A stretch of 64,000 nucleotides of DNA from Pithys albifrons albifrons (GCF_047495875.1 NC_092474.1:2435001-2499000); one strand, 5' to 3'. Positions 35,161-49,924 are shown, numbered from the stretch's first letter. Translations and numbers: made by a program. Notes: generated by a model not told the origin, from the sequence alone.

Positions 35161-38100
35161 CCATTTTACTGAGGGCCATACCCAGTTAGGACTGACCTTT
35201 CTTTATTTGTGTAAGATGCAGCTCCCCAAAGCATTAATATCAAGCAGGAGGGTTGGGCAGTTTGGTAAGATTGCTCACTCAATATTTCAGCATTGCCTGG
35301 TTTTGGCAGACAGATGAAAAGGAATGTGATGCTACCAGGCTGCTTTACAATCAGCATAAAATCTACCACAGTAATGGGTCAAAAATGGAGTCCTAATGCT
35401 CACAAAGAGCTCGTAGTCTCCAACCAATCTGTGTAGCCCCAGGGAGGGATGTTACATTGCAGGCTGTGATTCAGTAAGGAGAAGCCTGGGTGTCCAACAT
35501 GATTCATCATGGTCACGGATATTAAACGGGGATCAGGATCAGCAGTGAAGCAGATTCAGAATCTCATTTTCCAGCATGGTCACGGCAGCTCCTGACAGGC
35601 TGTGTGTACATGCTGTGCAGTCAGCAAACATACACCTGTCTGGGTAATGGCCAGAGAGAGAGATACACACACTGAACATGCACACACACCTCAGAAACAG
35701 ATGGGGAGGCTCATAAAGTAAGTTTATGGAAAGGCAAGATTAAGCTGGAGAAGCAACAAAATGCTCCAGGAGCTTAAATGAGAAATATATGTTGGCAATG
35801 GGACACTGCTTAGAAAGAACAGAAAAATCAATTATTGTTTAGCTGCAGTAGAGGATATGGATCATTTAGCAAGGGCTTGTAGAAAGTTTCCCAAGAATAG
35901 TAACACTGTTTCCAAAGCCCTGGAATAAGGCAGTTACTCCATGAGTTACAGTTCCCAGTGACAGACACCACCTGCCAGGCTGTACAGAGGGCAGGTCTAT
36001 TGAACCAAATTGAGAGGGGTTAGAATATACCAGAGCTTATTTTACTAAGTGAGATGCCAACAGTGAGGCATCTCTGAGGACCTGGAGATGGAGAATCCTG
36101 GAATTTGTACTGTATCCCCCATACTTTGCAAATGATTTTAACTATGAAACAGCTTTTTGAGGAGGTCGCATTTTATTTTATGAGAGCTGCATCTTCAAGA
36201 CTCACTTCTGTGACATCCATAAGACATAAGTTAATTGCTGATAATTTTAGTGTATGGAGCAAAGTTTGAAGCTTTGCTGCGAGGTTTGTTTTTCAAAGAA
36301 AGTGATCGTGCAAGTGATTTTAGGTTGTGATCTGTACCAGTAACTATCACCTGTCTGTGTGATGTCCCTTGATATGTCTCTCATAGAGGCTCTTTAGCAT
36401 TGATTGTTTTTATGTCAACTTGAACCTCTTTGTTCTAACTGGACTGTGAGGGCTTCAGTAAGTTTTATACACTGTAGGGCTGTGCAGGGTCTCTCTGATC
36501 CAGCAACCCCTTAGTGCTGCTGCAGTAGAAGCAAATAGGAACAGTAACAGTGCAAAGCTTTTTCTTGTGAATTATCCCTGTGGATATGTTGGGCTGTGTA
36601 TGCAACCCAAATCATCGAAGGACAAGAAATATTCTAGACTTTCATACTTCTCTGAGGAAGGCACATCTTGAATTTCAGTCAAGCATCTGTGAAGTACGAG
36701 AAAACCCCCCCAGAAGTCTGTGTGCATTTGATAAGCAGCAAGATTTTGTTATTTTGTCTGTATCACTTGACTGAATTTGTTTGGAAATTTGTATCTATGA
36801 AACTGAAAATATCAGTGGTGGCCCAGCCTCTGCTTAATGTTAAACTGTTCAAATACTGGAACTCTGTTTCCGGTTTGCTCCCCAAGAGCGTTGTGCTGCT
36901 CTCTAGTCCTTTCAGTTCCTCGCTCCTACCTGAGCTGACAGAAGTCAGTTCTCTTTCTCAAGTCTCTTTTCATGCATTTGCTTTTGACCAGAGCACTGCA
37001 GGACATCAGCCATGTCACTCTCCTCACTGACTTGAGAGTCTCTGTATGTTCTCACACTGTTATATTTTATCAAATACTGTAGATGTTGATTATCTGTGAT
37101 CTTACAGAACTGGGCTATTTACAATGTGGGCAGTAGCTTTTTTTTTGCTGGCAACAAATTCCTACATGCACCTGGAGAAGGAGCACAGGCAGGTGAAGTT
37201 TTGCCTGATCCAGGTTATAAATGAAGAACAGACTTATTAAAGTGGTTCTTTTCTTGCTTGGAATATTGGTGGGAGTGCTCTGTGATGTTCCATCTCTGTA
37301 GGATATTATAATGCACTTACAGTTTATCGGTTGTGGTCATGAGACTGTTTCCACTCAGAATAATTTTGCAACATAGTAAAGAAAGTCATGTCAACTTCTG
37401 TGATGTTTTTGGAGGTGTGCCTAAGCCTCTGAGGTGCAAATGCTGTGGATTCTGGGACAGAAGTTCTTGATCCAATATTTAAATTCATAGCTATAAAAAT
37501 GTTTCAGCCTGGGTTTTGATGTAGTTGTTACTTTGGTTTCAAACATAAAATTCGATTTAATCCATGCACAAATGTGGTTATATAAGAACACACGTGTGCC
37601 TTTGGAGGGCATGTAAGAATGTCCATCATAATGTTCCCTGGAGAACCCTGACAACTACAGTGCTAAGTCACATAAAGCTTGCTTTGTTTTTATTTCCAGT
37701 GCCTGCATAAGTTATTCTGTGTATTTCCATTTTAATGGTGCATCTCCTACTTTGCTGCCCTCTTTTCCAAGCATTTAACCTCTCTCAGATTCTGCTTTGG
37801 GAAGACTTTGGTCCTGGTTGATCTGCCTTTGCTCAAAGGCACTTTTGCTCTGAGAAAACCTACCAATAAAGGGAGAAGCAGATAAGAGAGATTGAGGTAA
37901 TACTGAGAGCAAAAGGTGCTTCAGAGGAATAAATGTCTGGGATTATTTTATGCATCTTGTGTTTTCTAATTGACATTTACCAAATGTGTTTGCACTCAAT
38001 CCAGACTTTTTAAATTGCCATTATCTAATCTATAGTTTTTGGTTACAGGATTGTGAGCAATTCAAGAACTTTTCAGTAATTATTGTTGGAATTGGAGGGG

Positions 38101-41100
38101 GAACTGAGACAAAGGGAACAGAATCAGTGGGTTGAATGAAAACTGTCAGTAATGGTATTGGGGATGTGTGGCTGAGAATCATGGCTCAAGGTCTTCTAGA
38201 ATGAATGAAATCTCTGGCTTGTCTCTTCTGGACTTAAATGGATCTGTATTTGAAGATGCAGCCACAGTGATACCTGGTGAGCCTTTGCAGGTGTGTGAGT
38301 GTGTGGTGATGCTTCATTCAGGAGAGGATTTGCAAGAAGAGTGTGGCATTGCTATAGTTTAGGTCTGTGGTAAAACATAGCTGCTGGCTCCTGCTTACCC
38401 TTACCTAATTCAGTGTAAAATGCACTTTCTACTGCTGATCAGTCCTGTTTAACCTTTCCTGTATAACACACCTTGCTTCAAATTAGGACCAGTGTAGACT
38501 AGTGAGAAGTTCTCTAGCCTAAGGATGAGCACAGATCCCTTTGGGGACTCTTCTCTCCAATTGCCTTTTGTCTTTGGCTCTGCAGTACAGGTAGTGCTGC
38601 TTTCTAAGGTCTCATAGAAATGGGACTCAGGAAATTTGAAAGAGAGGCTGTTTCCTGCTTATGGCTCACAAGAAGTTCTGCCTCTGAATGTGTTGTCTTG
38701 ACTGGAACAGAGAAAGAGGCAGCTGGTTTCTGATTGTGTGCTGGTCAGAGTGACTCTTGTTAACACCAGTGGGACATGAAAGCAGTTCCTGCAGATGGAT
38801 TTGTATGCCCAGCCCTGAGTGACTCTCTTGTATGGGTCTGCTGTGCCAGTAAGGGGCAAACCCTGCATCTTAATTTCTCTAATGTACCCCAAAACTCAGG
38901 TGATTTCTTTGTAAAAACCATGTAAAAATTCAAGTGATAGAACAACAAAACTAAGCAGTAGGCCACGTCCAAAGTGTTCTTGATAAAAACACAGGGGATT
39001 TGATCTACAAACACAATATTGCTGAGTTTCTCCTTAGAGAACAATGTACACCACCAAGTCCCTGTTATAGAGCTTTCTCCCTTCTCCTCTGCTCTTTTCA
39101 AGGTAATTGCTATCTGTAGCATACAGCACTACATTTACCTCCCCGTGGATTCTCCTTAGGCAAGACAGATTTTACCTGTCGTATTTTTGAGTCACACACA
39201 CTGTAGTCCTGGTCCCTGCTGTAAAATGGCTCCTAGTTCAGCTTTGCATGTCAATGTTTCCTTGCTGTTCTGATGTCCTTGGGATCTGCTGCTGGTTGCT
39301 CAAGACAGTGTGAAAAGGAAAACCATGCCTTGCACATGGAGTCTCTTTTGTTCTTTTTGTTTGTGCTGCTGACACTCTTGAGAACCACCTTGAATCTTCT
39401 GTGGGCAGTTGGTAAGTGCATGAAATGTGCCTGTTGTGGTCCGACCAGACTTGCTCAGGTTTGGTTCCACACCAGTAGCCAAATCCTCAGCCAGGGAGTT
39501 TCATGTGTCACTGTGACAGACTGATATAAACCCATGTGAATTATGCCAGAATAAACCAAGTTAGCACATTAGTGAATCTGACCTTTGTGGCTTGGTGGCC
39601 TGAGGAAACAGCAACTGAACTCGGACAGGTATTTCAGAAGTCACCACAATTTTCCATTCCCTTTTTCTTTAAGAGAGAGGGAAGGGGAATCTGAGGCTAT
39701 TTGAAAAATGAAGCCTATAGAAGAAACAAACAAACTGCCTGCTTTGGTATTAGAGTCATCAATCTTGGTCAGGCATTATTGCCAAAGGAGAACTGGGCTG
39801 GAGAAATAATGCCTGTCAGTGTTCAATCATTACGTCCATTAGATACTGGTTGCTGTTGATACATATTAAATAAAGAAGTGTGAGTTGTAGCTGCTCCAGT
39901 TTTCTCTGTGTGGAACACCCAACACAGGGATAACAGGCTGAAAATGCACTCAGCAGCTCATTTATTTATGGGTACATGGAAAGGGGGGTTGGGTTGTTAG
40001 CTGGGCAGGCTTTAACACTCTAGAGAAGAAATTTAGTCATGTGCCAGGAGATCTGTAGTCACAATCAACAACTTCTAAAGGATGCAGCTTGGGAAGAGTG
40101 AAGGAACAGAGCTGAGGCCAGTAAAGCATTTGCCAAGTTGAAGAAGCAACATTTTTTTGTATTAAGGAGAGAAACAGTGATGAATCCTGTTGCCTTAGGG
40201 GTCAATTGGAGGCTTAGCAACCCATAGGAGGAAGTTAATAACTATTGATAAAGCTCCATAGGAATAACACCTGCAGATTTGACCTTAAAGGGAAGGATAC
40301 CACAGATATAGTGGGAGCCACGATCAGATTGGTCTAAGTAAGAAAAGAATCAAGTTAATGGGCTCAGTTCTCTTTTGCTCTGAAACTCATGCAGCATTAG
40401 GAGCAAAGAGTTGCCAGCAATCACTGTTATGTGGTGGTACAGAGCAGCATGCAGGGGCCAGCAGTGACAGGAGAAAAGTCTTCAAGTTAAATTGCATGCA
40501 CCTAAGGTGGACTTGCTTTCCCACCAACAAAGCAAATTTTATAACATGGTGACTGCTCCACAGAATGTTCTGGTGTCTGCATTGTAGCTGTTTTAGAAAT
40601 GGATCCTTGGACATCTGTTTGCCAGCAGAATTGCCCCCCTTCTAGGGAACATAGCTCTCACTGGTGATGGGTATAGTAAAGGTCACCTGCCTCCCTCACA
40701 GCACGTTGTAAGGCTGTAAAAGTGCCATATTACCTTTCAAAAGCTTTCTGGGGCTTCCTTGATGCTGCAGCTCAGGGTGATAGGAATCCTTGGCTAGAGA
40801 AAGGCAAAGGTCTGAGCACAGCTATTCCTCTCCATAGAGTGGACTGAAAACACTGTAGTTAAAAAGCAAAATTTTCCTTTTGAAAAATGGAAGAAAACAT
40901 TTCTGAAGTCCTGATCAACCTGAAGAGCAATACCTCATTCCTGCAGAGCCAGGTGAAAGCTGTGCTTTGAAGCCTTGTGCTTCTGTCTCTCTTATGGACT
41001 GCAGTTCTCTCATGCTGTTCTGTCTCAGCCCAGCCAAGGGCTGAAGAAGTTACAGTAGGGCTGGGATCCTGCACAGCAAATCCAGCACATCCTTAGGCAG

Positions 41101-42399
41101 AGTCAGGCAGTAAATATCTTAAAGTAAAGCTTTTCTATGAACATCAGCAGTGTCCCTGTCTCTGTGTGACATGGTGGGGGATCACTAAGCAACTGTCTCA
41201 TTACCTGGGTGTTTCTTTCACTGTGTGGAACTCTTCAGTGCTCAAGATCCCAATTTGATTTCAGCAGATTCTCCATCTAGACTGACATGGTCTCACTAAA
41301 AGTGACAATGCAGTGGATGTCAGTGGTGCAAATTAATTTACTGAGCAACAGCTGTGGTAGCCACACGTTGTTACTCACACATGCTGTTACTCAACTTCAA
41401 TTTTCCTTCAAAAGGCTGTTTCCTCTAGCCCAGCAATGGCTGTGCTTCTTCCACCCTCACTTTGTACCTTAGTGTAGCTCTTCCTTCATTTTCATATCCT
41501 GTGGAACATTAAGCTTCATTTGTCAGACTTAAAATGTACATACATCAGGTGATCATGCTGTAACCCAACAACACAGGCTCTCTGCTGTTCACACTGACCA
41601 CCAGGAGCACTGGTTCCTCCACTGCTTGTGCATCCTATGGAAGATTAATGTACCTCTTAACCTAAAACCATGTTCTAATATTAAAAAAAAATCTGTTTCA
41701 CAAAGCACAGTTTTCCTTCTTTAATGTGGTTTCTGGTATGGCTTTTATTTTTCCACTTTCCATTCCATAGTTCTGAAACTTTGCAAACATACAGAACTGA
41801 TTTACTTTGACAAAGGGGAAGTTTGGAAATGCCTCTGATGACTGAACTGGGGACAATTTCATTCTATACAAGGGTGTTTTGACTGTTAAGGAAACCTAAC
41901 CCAAAACTAGTTAATACACCTGTATTTCCTGACCACAGGTCTGTCAAGGAGATACCAGATGTGTTAACCTTTACTCTTCCTTGTCCTGATGTTCAGCCAG
42001 TAGCAGCAATAGAACCACATAGTTTGTGAACATGGCTGTGTGGGGCCAAGGATGCTGTTACTTTGCTCTTATTTTTGCCCTGAGGACCCCACAAAGCCAG
42101 TTATAACATACCTTTTTTCTGGACCCAGGTGCTGTGGAGTTGTGAGATGCTGTTCCAGGCTCTCAGGGAAAAGCCTTTGGATTGGGCTCTCTAACAGCAA
42201 TCAAGGGATATTTGCATCCTGAAGAATCAACTTTTTATCTGCACTCAGTGCCAGGCACTGTAAGTGACAGCTGGAAAAAAGCTCTAAGTCCGAGTGAATA
42301 AACTGCTCGTGCCCCTGGGAATCCATTTCATATTTACCTCCAATTCTATTTCAGAACATACAGCTCAAATTTCCTGTGTTATGCTCAGGATCAGGGAGA
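35161..42399. other. Unique non-coding sequence, no gene seen
   Basis: This is a long stretch without recognisable genes or repeats. Short GA- and CA-rich runs lie at 35653-35690. An AT-rich, enhancer-like interval lies at about 37930-38060 (CTAATTGACATTTACC, then TTATCTAATCTATAG). Open frames reach 120 codons at 36668-37030 (plus) and 38760-39122 (minus), without domains. Confidence 0.5.
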
Positions 42400-42605
42400 G
42401 TCGGTCTGCTCGAATTCCAGGCAGTCCAGGCTGATTGTCGGGTTCCCTCCCTGCGGCGCCGGGCCGTGTGCGGTCGGTTGTTATTCTCCAGCTGTCAGAT
42501 GCTGCAAATGCCAAGCGGTGCCTGCGCCAAGTGTCGGAAATGACAAGTGCGGAGGCTCCTGCTGTCAGTAGCACTCAGTGTCCTGTGGCGGTGCTTTGAC
42601 GTGCT
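42400..42605. promoter_or_regulatory. Small CpG-rich patch, possible orphan CpG island
   Basis: About 15 CpG dinucleotides fall in roughly 200 bases, including a GCGGCGCCGGGCCG core near 42454-42467, inside sequence that is otherwise CpG-poor for kilobases either side. Such isolated patches can be unmethylated promoters of non-coding RNAs, alternative promoters or enhancers. They can also be remnants of a GC-rich insertion. It is shorter than a standard promoter CpG island. Small frames run through it on the minus strand (42365-42574 and 42495-42794) but are not recognisable proteins. Confidence 0.35.
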
Positions 42606-45600
42606 TGAGTTGTGGTTAGACTTGAGGTAAATCCCACTCTGCCCGTGGTGGGGATTATGAGCCGTCAAACTTGAGTGACTTGTGTTGTCAGGAAGGTGAA
42701 TGGTCTTCACTGTGTGGGACAGAACTGCTGCATCCAGGTTTTTCCTGGAGTTGCTCTTCCAGTGTGCTGCAGAGCTGCTGTCCTGCAAGTGCACACTGGT
42801 TGTCCAAGCTTGGCTGTCAGTCTTAAAGTATTCCTTTGCTACCTGGCCATCTCTTTCTAGACTTTTTGTGTGTTAGAAGTGGAGAACCGTGAGAGAGATT
42901 TATAGTTAATTAAGAAATTTACAGTCTATTCTTACCTTTTATTATAACTCAGGCTAATGAGCTTTACTCAGTCACTCGTACTAAGGCCAGGACTTTGACA
43001 GTGGGTTCCAGCTCTGACTGAAAGATGCAACTGAATTCACCACATCCTTCTCAATTATGCTCATGAATAATTTGCTTATGATATTCAAGGATGCTTGCAG
43101 GGTAAAAGAAATTCATCTTTGTGTCTGGCTTCCCTGAGGAATGTTCCCCATTTCCTGAAATACAGCAGCTTGTGCTGGATGTGCACTGTCTCTCTCCTTG
43201 TCATTATATCGCTGCTGAAACATTTCCTGTGCTGAAGCAGAAGGAGAAATGTGCTACAGAAGTGCCTATCTTGAATTGCATGCTGCTGAAATGGACATTT
43301 TAGTGAACTGCCCAAAGTCTGGAAATGATTCATGCTGACTATTTGGGAAATACTTTCAAATAATGAATAAATTTGCAGGAATCGGAGATTGCTCATGAAA
43401 GATTAATGGTAGTAGAGAAGACCTTTTCTTTTACCCCCTATTTAAGTTTCAGCATCAGGTCTCTGGTTTGTACTTCTCCCACTTTGGAAGTTACTACAAC
43501 AATGCAGGTTCAGAATAATTTTAGGGAGTATATTATATTTAACAATGTTGAATAGGAGAGGGGGCAAACCCTCCTATTATCTCCAGGAAAATATTACTTA
43601 ACTTCTGATTTCCAATTTTTACTATTGTTTTATTTTACTACTGCATTTTCTTTGTAGGGGTTAATTAAGGTTATGCTATTACTGAAAGTTATTTCCTTCT
43701 CATAATTAGAATGTGATGTTCATTTTATTAGCCTGTTTTATTCTGGTCAGTATTCATTTCTGTGCTTAATCATTTCTCCTCCTGTCTGCTTATAATTTTG
43801 CCACTTGCAAGAAACTCTTACCTTGGCTGGGGTGTGAATATTGGATGCATTCACCTTTGCTCTGGCTTATTGATGGAGAAACCTGATTTTTAGGATAACA
43901 AGTGCTCAACCCTCCTGGTTAAAAGTGTTTATATATATGTATATTTATAAAAATATCTATAAATGATATCTCCTTAACACTGGTATCTGTGGGAAATGTG
44001 GGTACGTGGTGCTCTGTGTGTCATATGAAGCTCCTGGTGTCCAGTTGCACAGTTTAAGATAGACTGGTGTCAAACACAGTTTGTTCAGAGCTGCCCTGTA
44101 AAGTTTGTCTAAATGAATCAGAGGCAGAAGGGCCTGATGGAGGGAAGGGAAGTCCTAAACAAATTGTGGGAAGGCTGGGACTGTGTCTGAGAGCTGAGCT
44201 GCAGTGACAGGACTTGGGAATCCAGTGGAGAAATCTAAAGTGTGAAGTGTCAGCTGATGGTGCCCCAACAGAGTCAGGTGCCATGGCAGGGCCTCAGCAT
44301 TTAGGGAGAATTTTGGGTAAATCTGAAACTGCTGCTGGGGTTGAATCCTGTCTGCATATGAAACCTGTGCTGCCTGTGACTGTAAAGGGCCTTGTTGATC
44401 AAATTGTGGGATTTCTAAATCAGAGAGTTAAATGCTGCTTGGCACAGTTTGTTTCCTTATCCATAATGATAGGCTGGACTGCCATGCATTTCCAGCTATT
44501 CTTTTTTTATCCTGAGCCATCTTTGAAAGGATTGGTATAGCTTGACTGGTAACTGTGGAGCAGAAAGAAAATGGTTTCTTAAAAGTAGCTGAGCCTACAC
44601 TAGGGAGCTCATTATTTTCACTGTACTGAAAGACACTTCATTCACCAGGACAGGCTTCCATCAAAGAAACCATCAGTGCCGCCTGCCATCGTCTCTCAGA
44701 ATACCTTGTTCTCTTCTCCATAATTAAAATACAGTATGGCCTACTCATTACCCCCTTGGCAGTGTGTTCCCCCCTTCTTGGCTTATGCAGCCTTGCTGAA
44801 TACAGGGCCAAATGCTAAGAGAGAATTCTCAATGAGCTGCCCTGAGGTTGGTATGCGAGGGGATTATAATTCCTCTGTAAAGGCAGAAGTGTCTCTGAGC
44901 TGTTACAGGGGAGTTACAAATACATAATTTCAATTCTTGCATCATAAACCACTCACTCCCATTTTACATTGTGCTGCAGAGGGTGAACTTAAATGGATGT
45001 AAACTTACCACTATGTGTGTTTCTGTGCTATTTGAGGCAACACTGTTTGATTTCCTTGGCTTTACAGGTCACCAAGGGACGTAGCATTCTGTGAAAGCAG
45101 ATGGAGTGTGTGTGAACTGCTGGACTAACCTCCTAAGCAGACTTAATGGATGACAAATATTGTGCAGGACTGAGAAATGCTGCTCCATTGTGGTAGACAA
45201 AACCTAAAGAGATCTGGAATTCCTCTGTGGTCTCCCAGCTTCTGCCATCTTGCCATGCAATTTAGCTTTTAAAATCCTAGAGATGAAATTGTCTGCAGGA
45301 TAAATTAGAGGAATGTCTTGCATTAAGACACACATTATGGCACGGATCTTTTCTGCAACACTTACTTCTCTAGTGATAAGAAAATCAGGGTCAAAGAGAA
45401 AGCTCTTCCCCCTTCCCTTCAGTTTTTCTAAGTAGGGTTCATTGTTTTGTTCCTTTTATAAGCACATAGTCGAGCTACTGTAGATAGAAAACAAGTTTTT
45501 CTGGAAACAGCTGACTGGGTTGACTGTGATTTATTTGCAGTATAACAGCAGTCCATTTTCTTTGCATACATATATCCTGAAAACTGTCACTGCTGCAAAG

Positions 45601-48600
45601 TTCTTACAATTAAAGGCTGAAAATGAGGAATACGTATTTAAATGAGAAGTATCTGCAGAAAGGACTGACTGGATGTGTACTGAGGATAAGATTAAATCAT
45701 CAGTAGACTCTCATCCTACAAAATTTAAGGCACAAATGGAGAAGGGGAAAAATTGACCAAAAAGGATGAAACATGAAGTTCACAGAACTAATCAATAGGT
45801 ACAGTAGAATTGGAAGGTGACACTGCCAAAAGTAAGTTGTGTTGTCTTAAGTGAGAAATGTGCTGTTCTGAGGAATACGGTGGTAAAATGTACTGTGTGT
45901 TGATTGTCTGGCATGTCAATTAGCTGCTCTCTGCAAAGGCCATCAAGATCCAATTAACCATCCTTTTTTTCAGTGTCACTTTTTGTCCCTACATGCACTG
46001 CAGCAATTTCTAAAGTATTATATTGTTGTTGCAAGGGTTATCCATTGTGCTAACCTGCACAGCTCCCTTTTCTGATTATCAAAAGTGGCAAAAATTTGAT
46101 ACGAAAGAAGGGCATGTGGTTTTCCCACTAAAGGGCTCCCCAGAGAGTCTTTTCTAAAATGGGAATCTACCATCCACCTCTCATTTTTCAACTACCCATG
46201 AAGCTGCACTTATCTTTTGTAAGCTGCAGTTTTCCACCAGGAGAGCACTCCCTGTTTTAATGCCGAGTAAATGGCCCAGATGTCTGTCCCAGAGATTAGT
46301 GCTGGCACAGCCAGATCCAGATTTGGCTGTTAATGAACTAGTCCCAAGGGCAGATGATTCCATAGTGCTCCCAGGGAACCTACAAGCGCCCGTTGGGAGA
46401 GGTTGGATCAGGATGTATCTGGCTGATGGTTGCACTGGGAGGCATCTGTTTGGTGAGAAAGGAAGTGCAAGGACAACGTTGGATTGTGAGCCTTGGGATG
46501 GACTGTTTGCATCTGTTGCAGAAATAGGCTTCAAAATGCCTCTTTTCTGAAAATGGCAATCTGTGCTGCCAACTCCCCGGGCTCTCTGCAGAGCACTGAT
46601 TACCCCAGGCATGTGTGAACCCCAGGTTAATGAGATGTGATCCCAGAGACACGGGGGAGGTATGTCTAGCTGTGATAGCAAATGACAGACTTGGACAGAA
46701 ACAGCTAACTATAATTTTATCTTTTTTTTTTCCCCCCCTTCACGCCTCTGAGATTGTTCTCCATAGTCTTGGAGGGAATGGAGCTTAAAACCAGACCTTT
46801 TTCTCCCAAAGCTCCCTTTTTAGATGTGAGTGGAAAAAAACATGCTTTTTTTTTGTAGCATAGAAGAGCAAAATACTTTGTTTTTCTTTGCAGATAGGCC
46901 AGGCTGCCTTGGTTGCACCTTCCCCTCACTGAGTTATTACAGAAAGTGGTATCTATAGTGTGAATAATGCTGTGCTCCTGCCAACAGGCACAGAACACAT
47001 GGACTATAGATCTCGGAAATGCCAGAGGTATATAAGGATGGGAATCCAAAAAACAAAGGGGCTGAAGTGCAAAATTTGGCTTAGTTGATGTTCAGCCCGA
47101 ACTTTTATAGACTTCTGAGAAATGGTTGTTCTTGAAAAGCAAATTGCAATTACAGTTTAACTCTGATTTATCGTAAAGCAGCAGCTTAACGAGGAAGTTG
47201 CACCGAGTGCTTTGTGGGCCGTTGCTGAAATGCAGCACTAAATCTTGCAGGGCCTGTTGGCACCCCACGCTGAGGCAGCCTCTGCAGTTACTCTCTTACC
47301 CGAGAGCAATGCAGGCAGAATGCTCTAGGAAATTCTGAAGTAATTTTAGGACAGCCCTGAGCAGACCTGAGATACTCCTGATCCTTTTCTTCAGAGAAGT
47401 TTGCCCAGTTAATCTTGATTAAATATTTCCTTTTTTCTCCATGTTTGTACACTAATGATTGCAGCCTGACAACTCAAGGTCTGAGAAGGGGCACTGGGGA
47501 TTTCTTGGTGTTCCTGGGCAATGCATATTGCTCTTCTTTAATATGATGTAATATGATCACCCAACCCCTTCTCAATGTGTAGGTGCTTCAGTGCATTTCT
47601 GATCCTTCTAAAGAAGAAAGTTTAGAGAAGTTTCCACAGACTCTCAGTCCTTTACTGAGAAGAAAATCTCAGCTTTTATTTTGTTCTACTCCCATATCCT
47701 GTCTCTAAAGATGTCACAGCCTCTGCTTTCTACTTACCCAGGTTTTCACCACTTGCTCTCAAGGTGGCTTTCTGTTTTGCATTTATCACCTTCCAGGCTG
47801 CAGTTCTCCCCTTCTCTACAGCTGTAACTTTACCAGGTCTCTGATTGCCTGCAGCCACTAACTTGCTGCTGAAGTTCTTTCTCAGACTTTAAATCTGGGC
47901 TGCTGCTTTTCTCATTTTCCCAAATGGAGTATCTCAACAGCAGAGACATGACCTGCTGTATTTCCTGGTCCATCAGGATGTGTGAGAGTGGTGGAGCTGG
48001 CAAAGGGATCATGTTGCTTTGTGTTGTAGTCTCTGGTTAACTCTGCCTGTAAGGAGGGTTTATGCTAACAAGTGCTGCTTGCTCCTCTCTTCACTGTCAC
48101 TGACATCTGCCTGTCACCTTCCAGGCTCTACATCCTCACACCAGGAAGTTTTTGAACCAGGTCCATGTTCATAGCGCAGTGAATTCATCTCCAACTGGGG
48201 CTCTGCTTGTTGTTGGAGCAGATACTAATGGGAGTGGTGTAATTGGGGCCTGTCTGCCATGTGTTAGAGCTTAACAGGCAACTGTTCATCATTTCACAGT
48301 AAGAATTTCTTCCAGTGTGATAGCTTTAACTGTTAGAAATCATCCTCTCTTCCTAATTACAGAGTGACTCACAATAACTCTTCCATCCTCCAGATAACTC
48401 TGCAATTAACTTGTGTCACTGCTGTAGTTTAAGTATGATTTAATAAGAAGAGACTAATTTTTGCAGCTCTGTTAAAGGTACATTTGGTTTTTCACTCAAC
48501 AGACTCAAAAGACACAATCTTTGTTTTATTTCAGGCTAAATGAAATGTAGAAACCTCATGAAGTGTAATGGGTTCAATTACTCTGGGAGGAATCTCTGAT

Positions 48601-49924
48601 GTTTCATTTCACATCCCTGTGTTCTGTCAGGAGAGATGCACTTCAGCAAAGGAAGATCCTGAGAATGCATTTGGGACTGCTTGTTGCTTGGTAGAAGAAA
48701 CACTAAGGTTCTTAAAAGGGTGGGAGAAATGACAAAAAAAAAATCAAATTTTCCTGCAGGGGTTGTGTTCTCAGGGTTAGTTCTCCTCTTGGCCTCAAAA
48801 ATCTGCTCACTCTGGCTTGCTGAGCTAATGATCAGGAGGGGGATGGACTCTGAAAGCAGCTCCTGCAACTGAGGCACTGTCTTTACTCTGTACACACTTT
48901 GGAAAAAAGGATGAAAGGGTAAAAGGAATCCTTTAATAACTTTACGTAATTCCTGTATTTTCAGTTTGTAATATCATCAGATAATAATAAAAAGTAGCTT
49001 AGCAACATGGGCTACTGTTGCTGCAAATGTTTTTCATGGAGCTTCTAACTGCTCCAAACCTTTTTAGTGACAGAAGCCAAGCTCAGATTCAGGTTTGAAT
49101 TCTAAGTTTGGTTGCAATTTAGCATCGCGTGTTTACTTTCAGGTTTTACAAGTTATGAGTTAGATGAGGAATCAGGAGCTGAACTTAAGTGCTTTGCTAA
49201 TTCAGAACAGTCAAAGTAATTTAGAGATTTGTACCAGTCTTGTTTCTTGAGATTAGAGGCACTTCTGCTCTGGAGTCGCTGCTGCATCTCCTACTGTGAG
49301 GGCTAAGCAGGCAGAATGTGATGACAGCTGGCAGCGTGTCACTGCAGCCTTTCCCCTGGCTTAACGAGCATGAGGAAGACAAAGCTTTGTTGCCACATTC
49401 TCTTAACTTGGTAGGTTGAAGATGTCTGAAAAAAGTCTTCTAGAAGTTTCTGTGAACTGCTTTGTTTTGCACCCATTAATGGTGACATTGCAGTAACTGC
49501 TCTAGGAGAGTCCAGGGGCTTTGCTCGGGGCAGTTATTTTAGGGATGAATAAACCTTTAGACCCCTCTACAGGCGACATTCGGGATGTAAAGGTCCTTTC
49601 TGTCTTTACATTGATCTCTTGTGAATTTGCCAGGGTATTGTACTGCCGTGAAACAGATGAGGAGGCTGATAGACATGCTCATCAAATGAAATCCTCGACC
49701 CTGTCTCTCTAGGTCAAGATAGAAGGGAACTAGGAAAACTGTTGAAAGGAACTTGTTCTGTCCCAGCCTGTAAAGTACCTGCACTGTGCAATAGGGCTGT
49801 GAGTCCTTTAGATGAAATAGTGAAGTGGTGCTGAAGGAATCTGCAACGATATGGAATCTCCTGGTCCTGGATTATCAGTCCATTAACCCGGGAGAAGTTT
49901 GTGCTCTCTGCTCACCCCGACCAT
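42606..49924. other. Unique non-coding sequence, no gene seen
   Basis: The region includes an AT-rich interval at 43560-43760, a short TA-rich run near 43930-43970, a T10-C7 tract at 46722-46738 and a mildly CpG-containing block at 47165-47310. The longest frame that matches no transposon is here (46181-46681, minus, 166 codons). It overlaps a 96-codon frame on the other strand, and neither shows a recognisable domain or clear splice context. No repeat family was recognised. Confidence 0.5.

Noticed and set aside
46181..46681. Longest open frame that matches no transposon (166 codons, minus)
   Set aside because: It has no recognisable domain, signal peptide or repeat. A 96-codon frame is open on the opposite strand over the same bases, and no clear splice or promoter context was seen.
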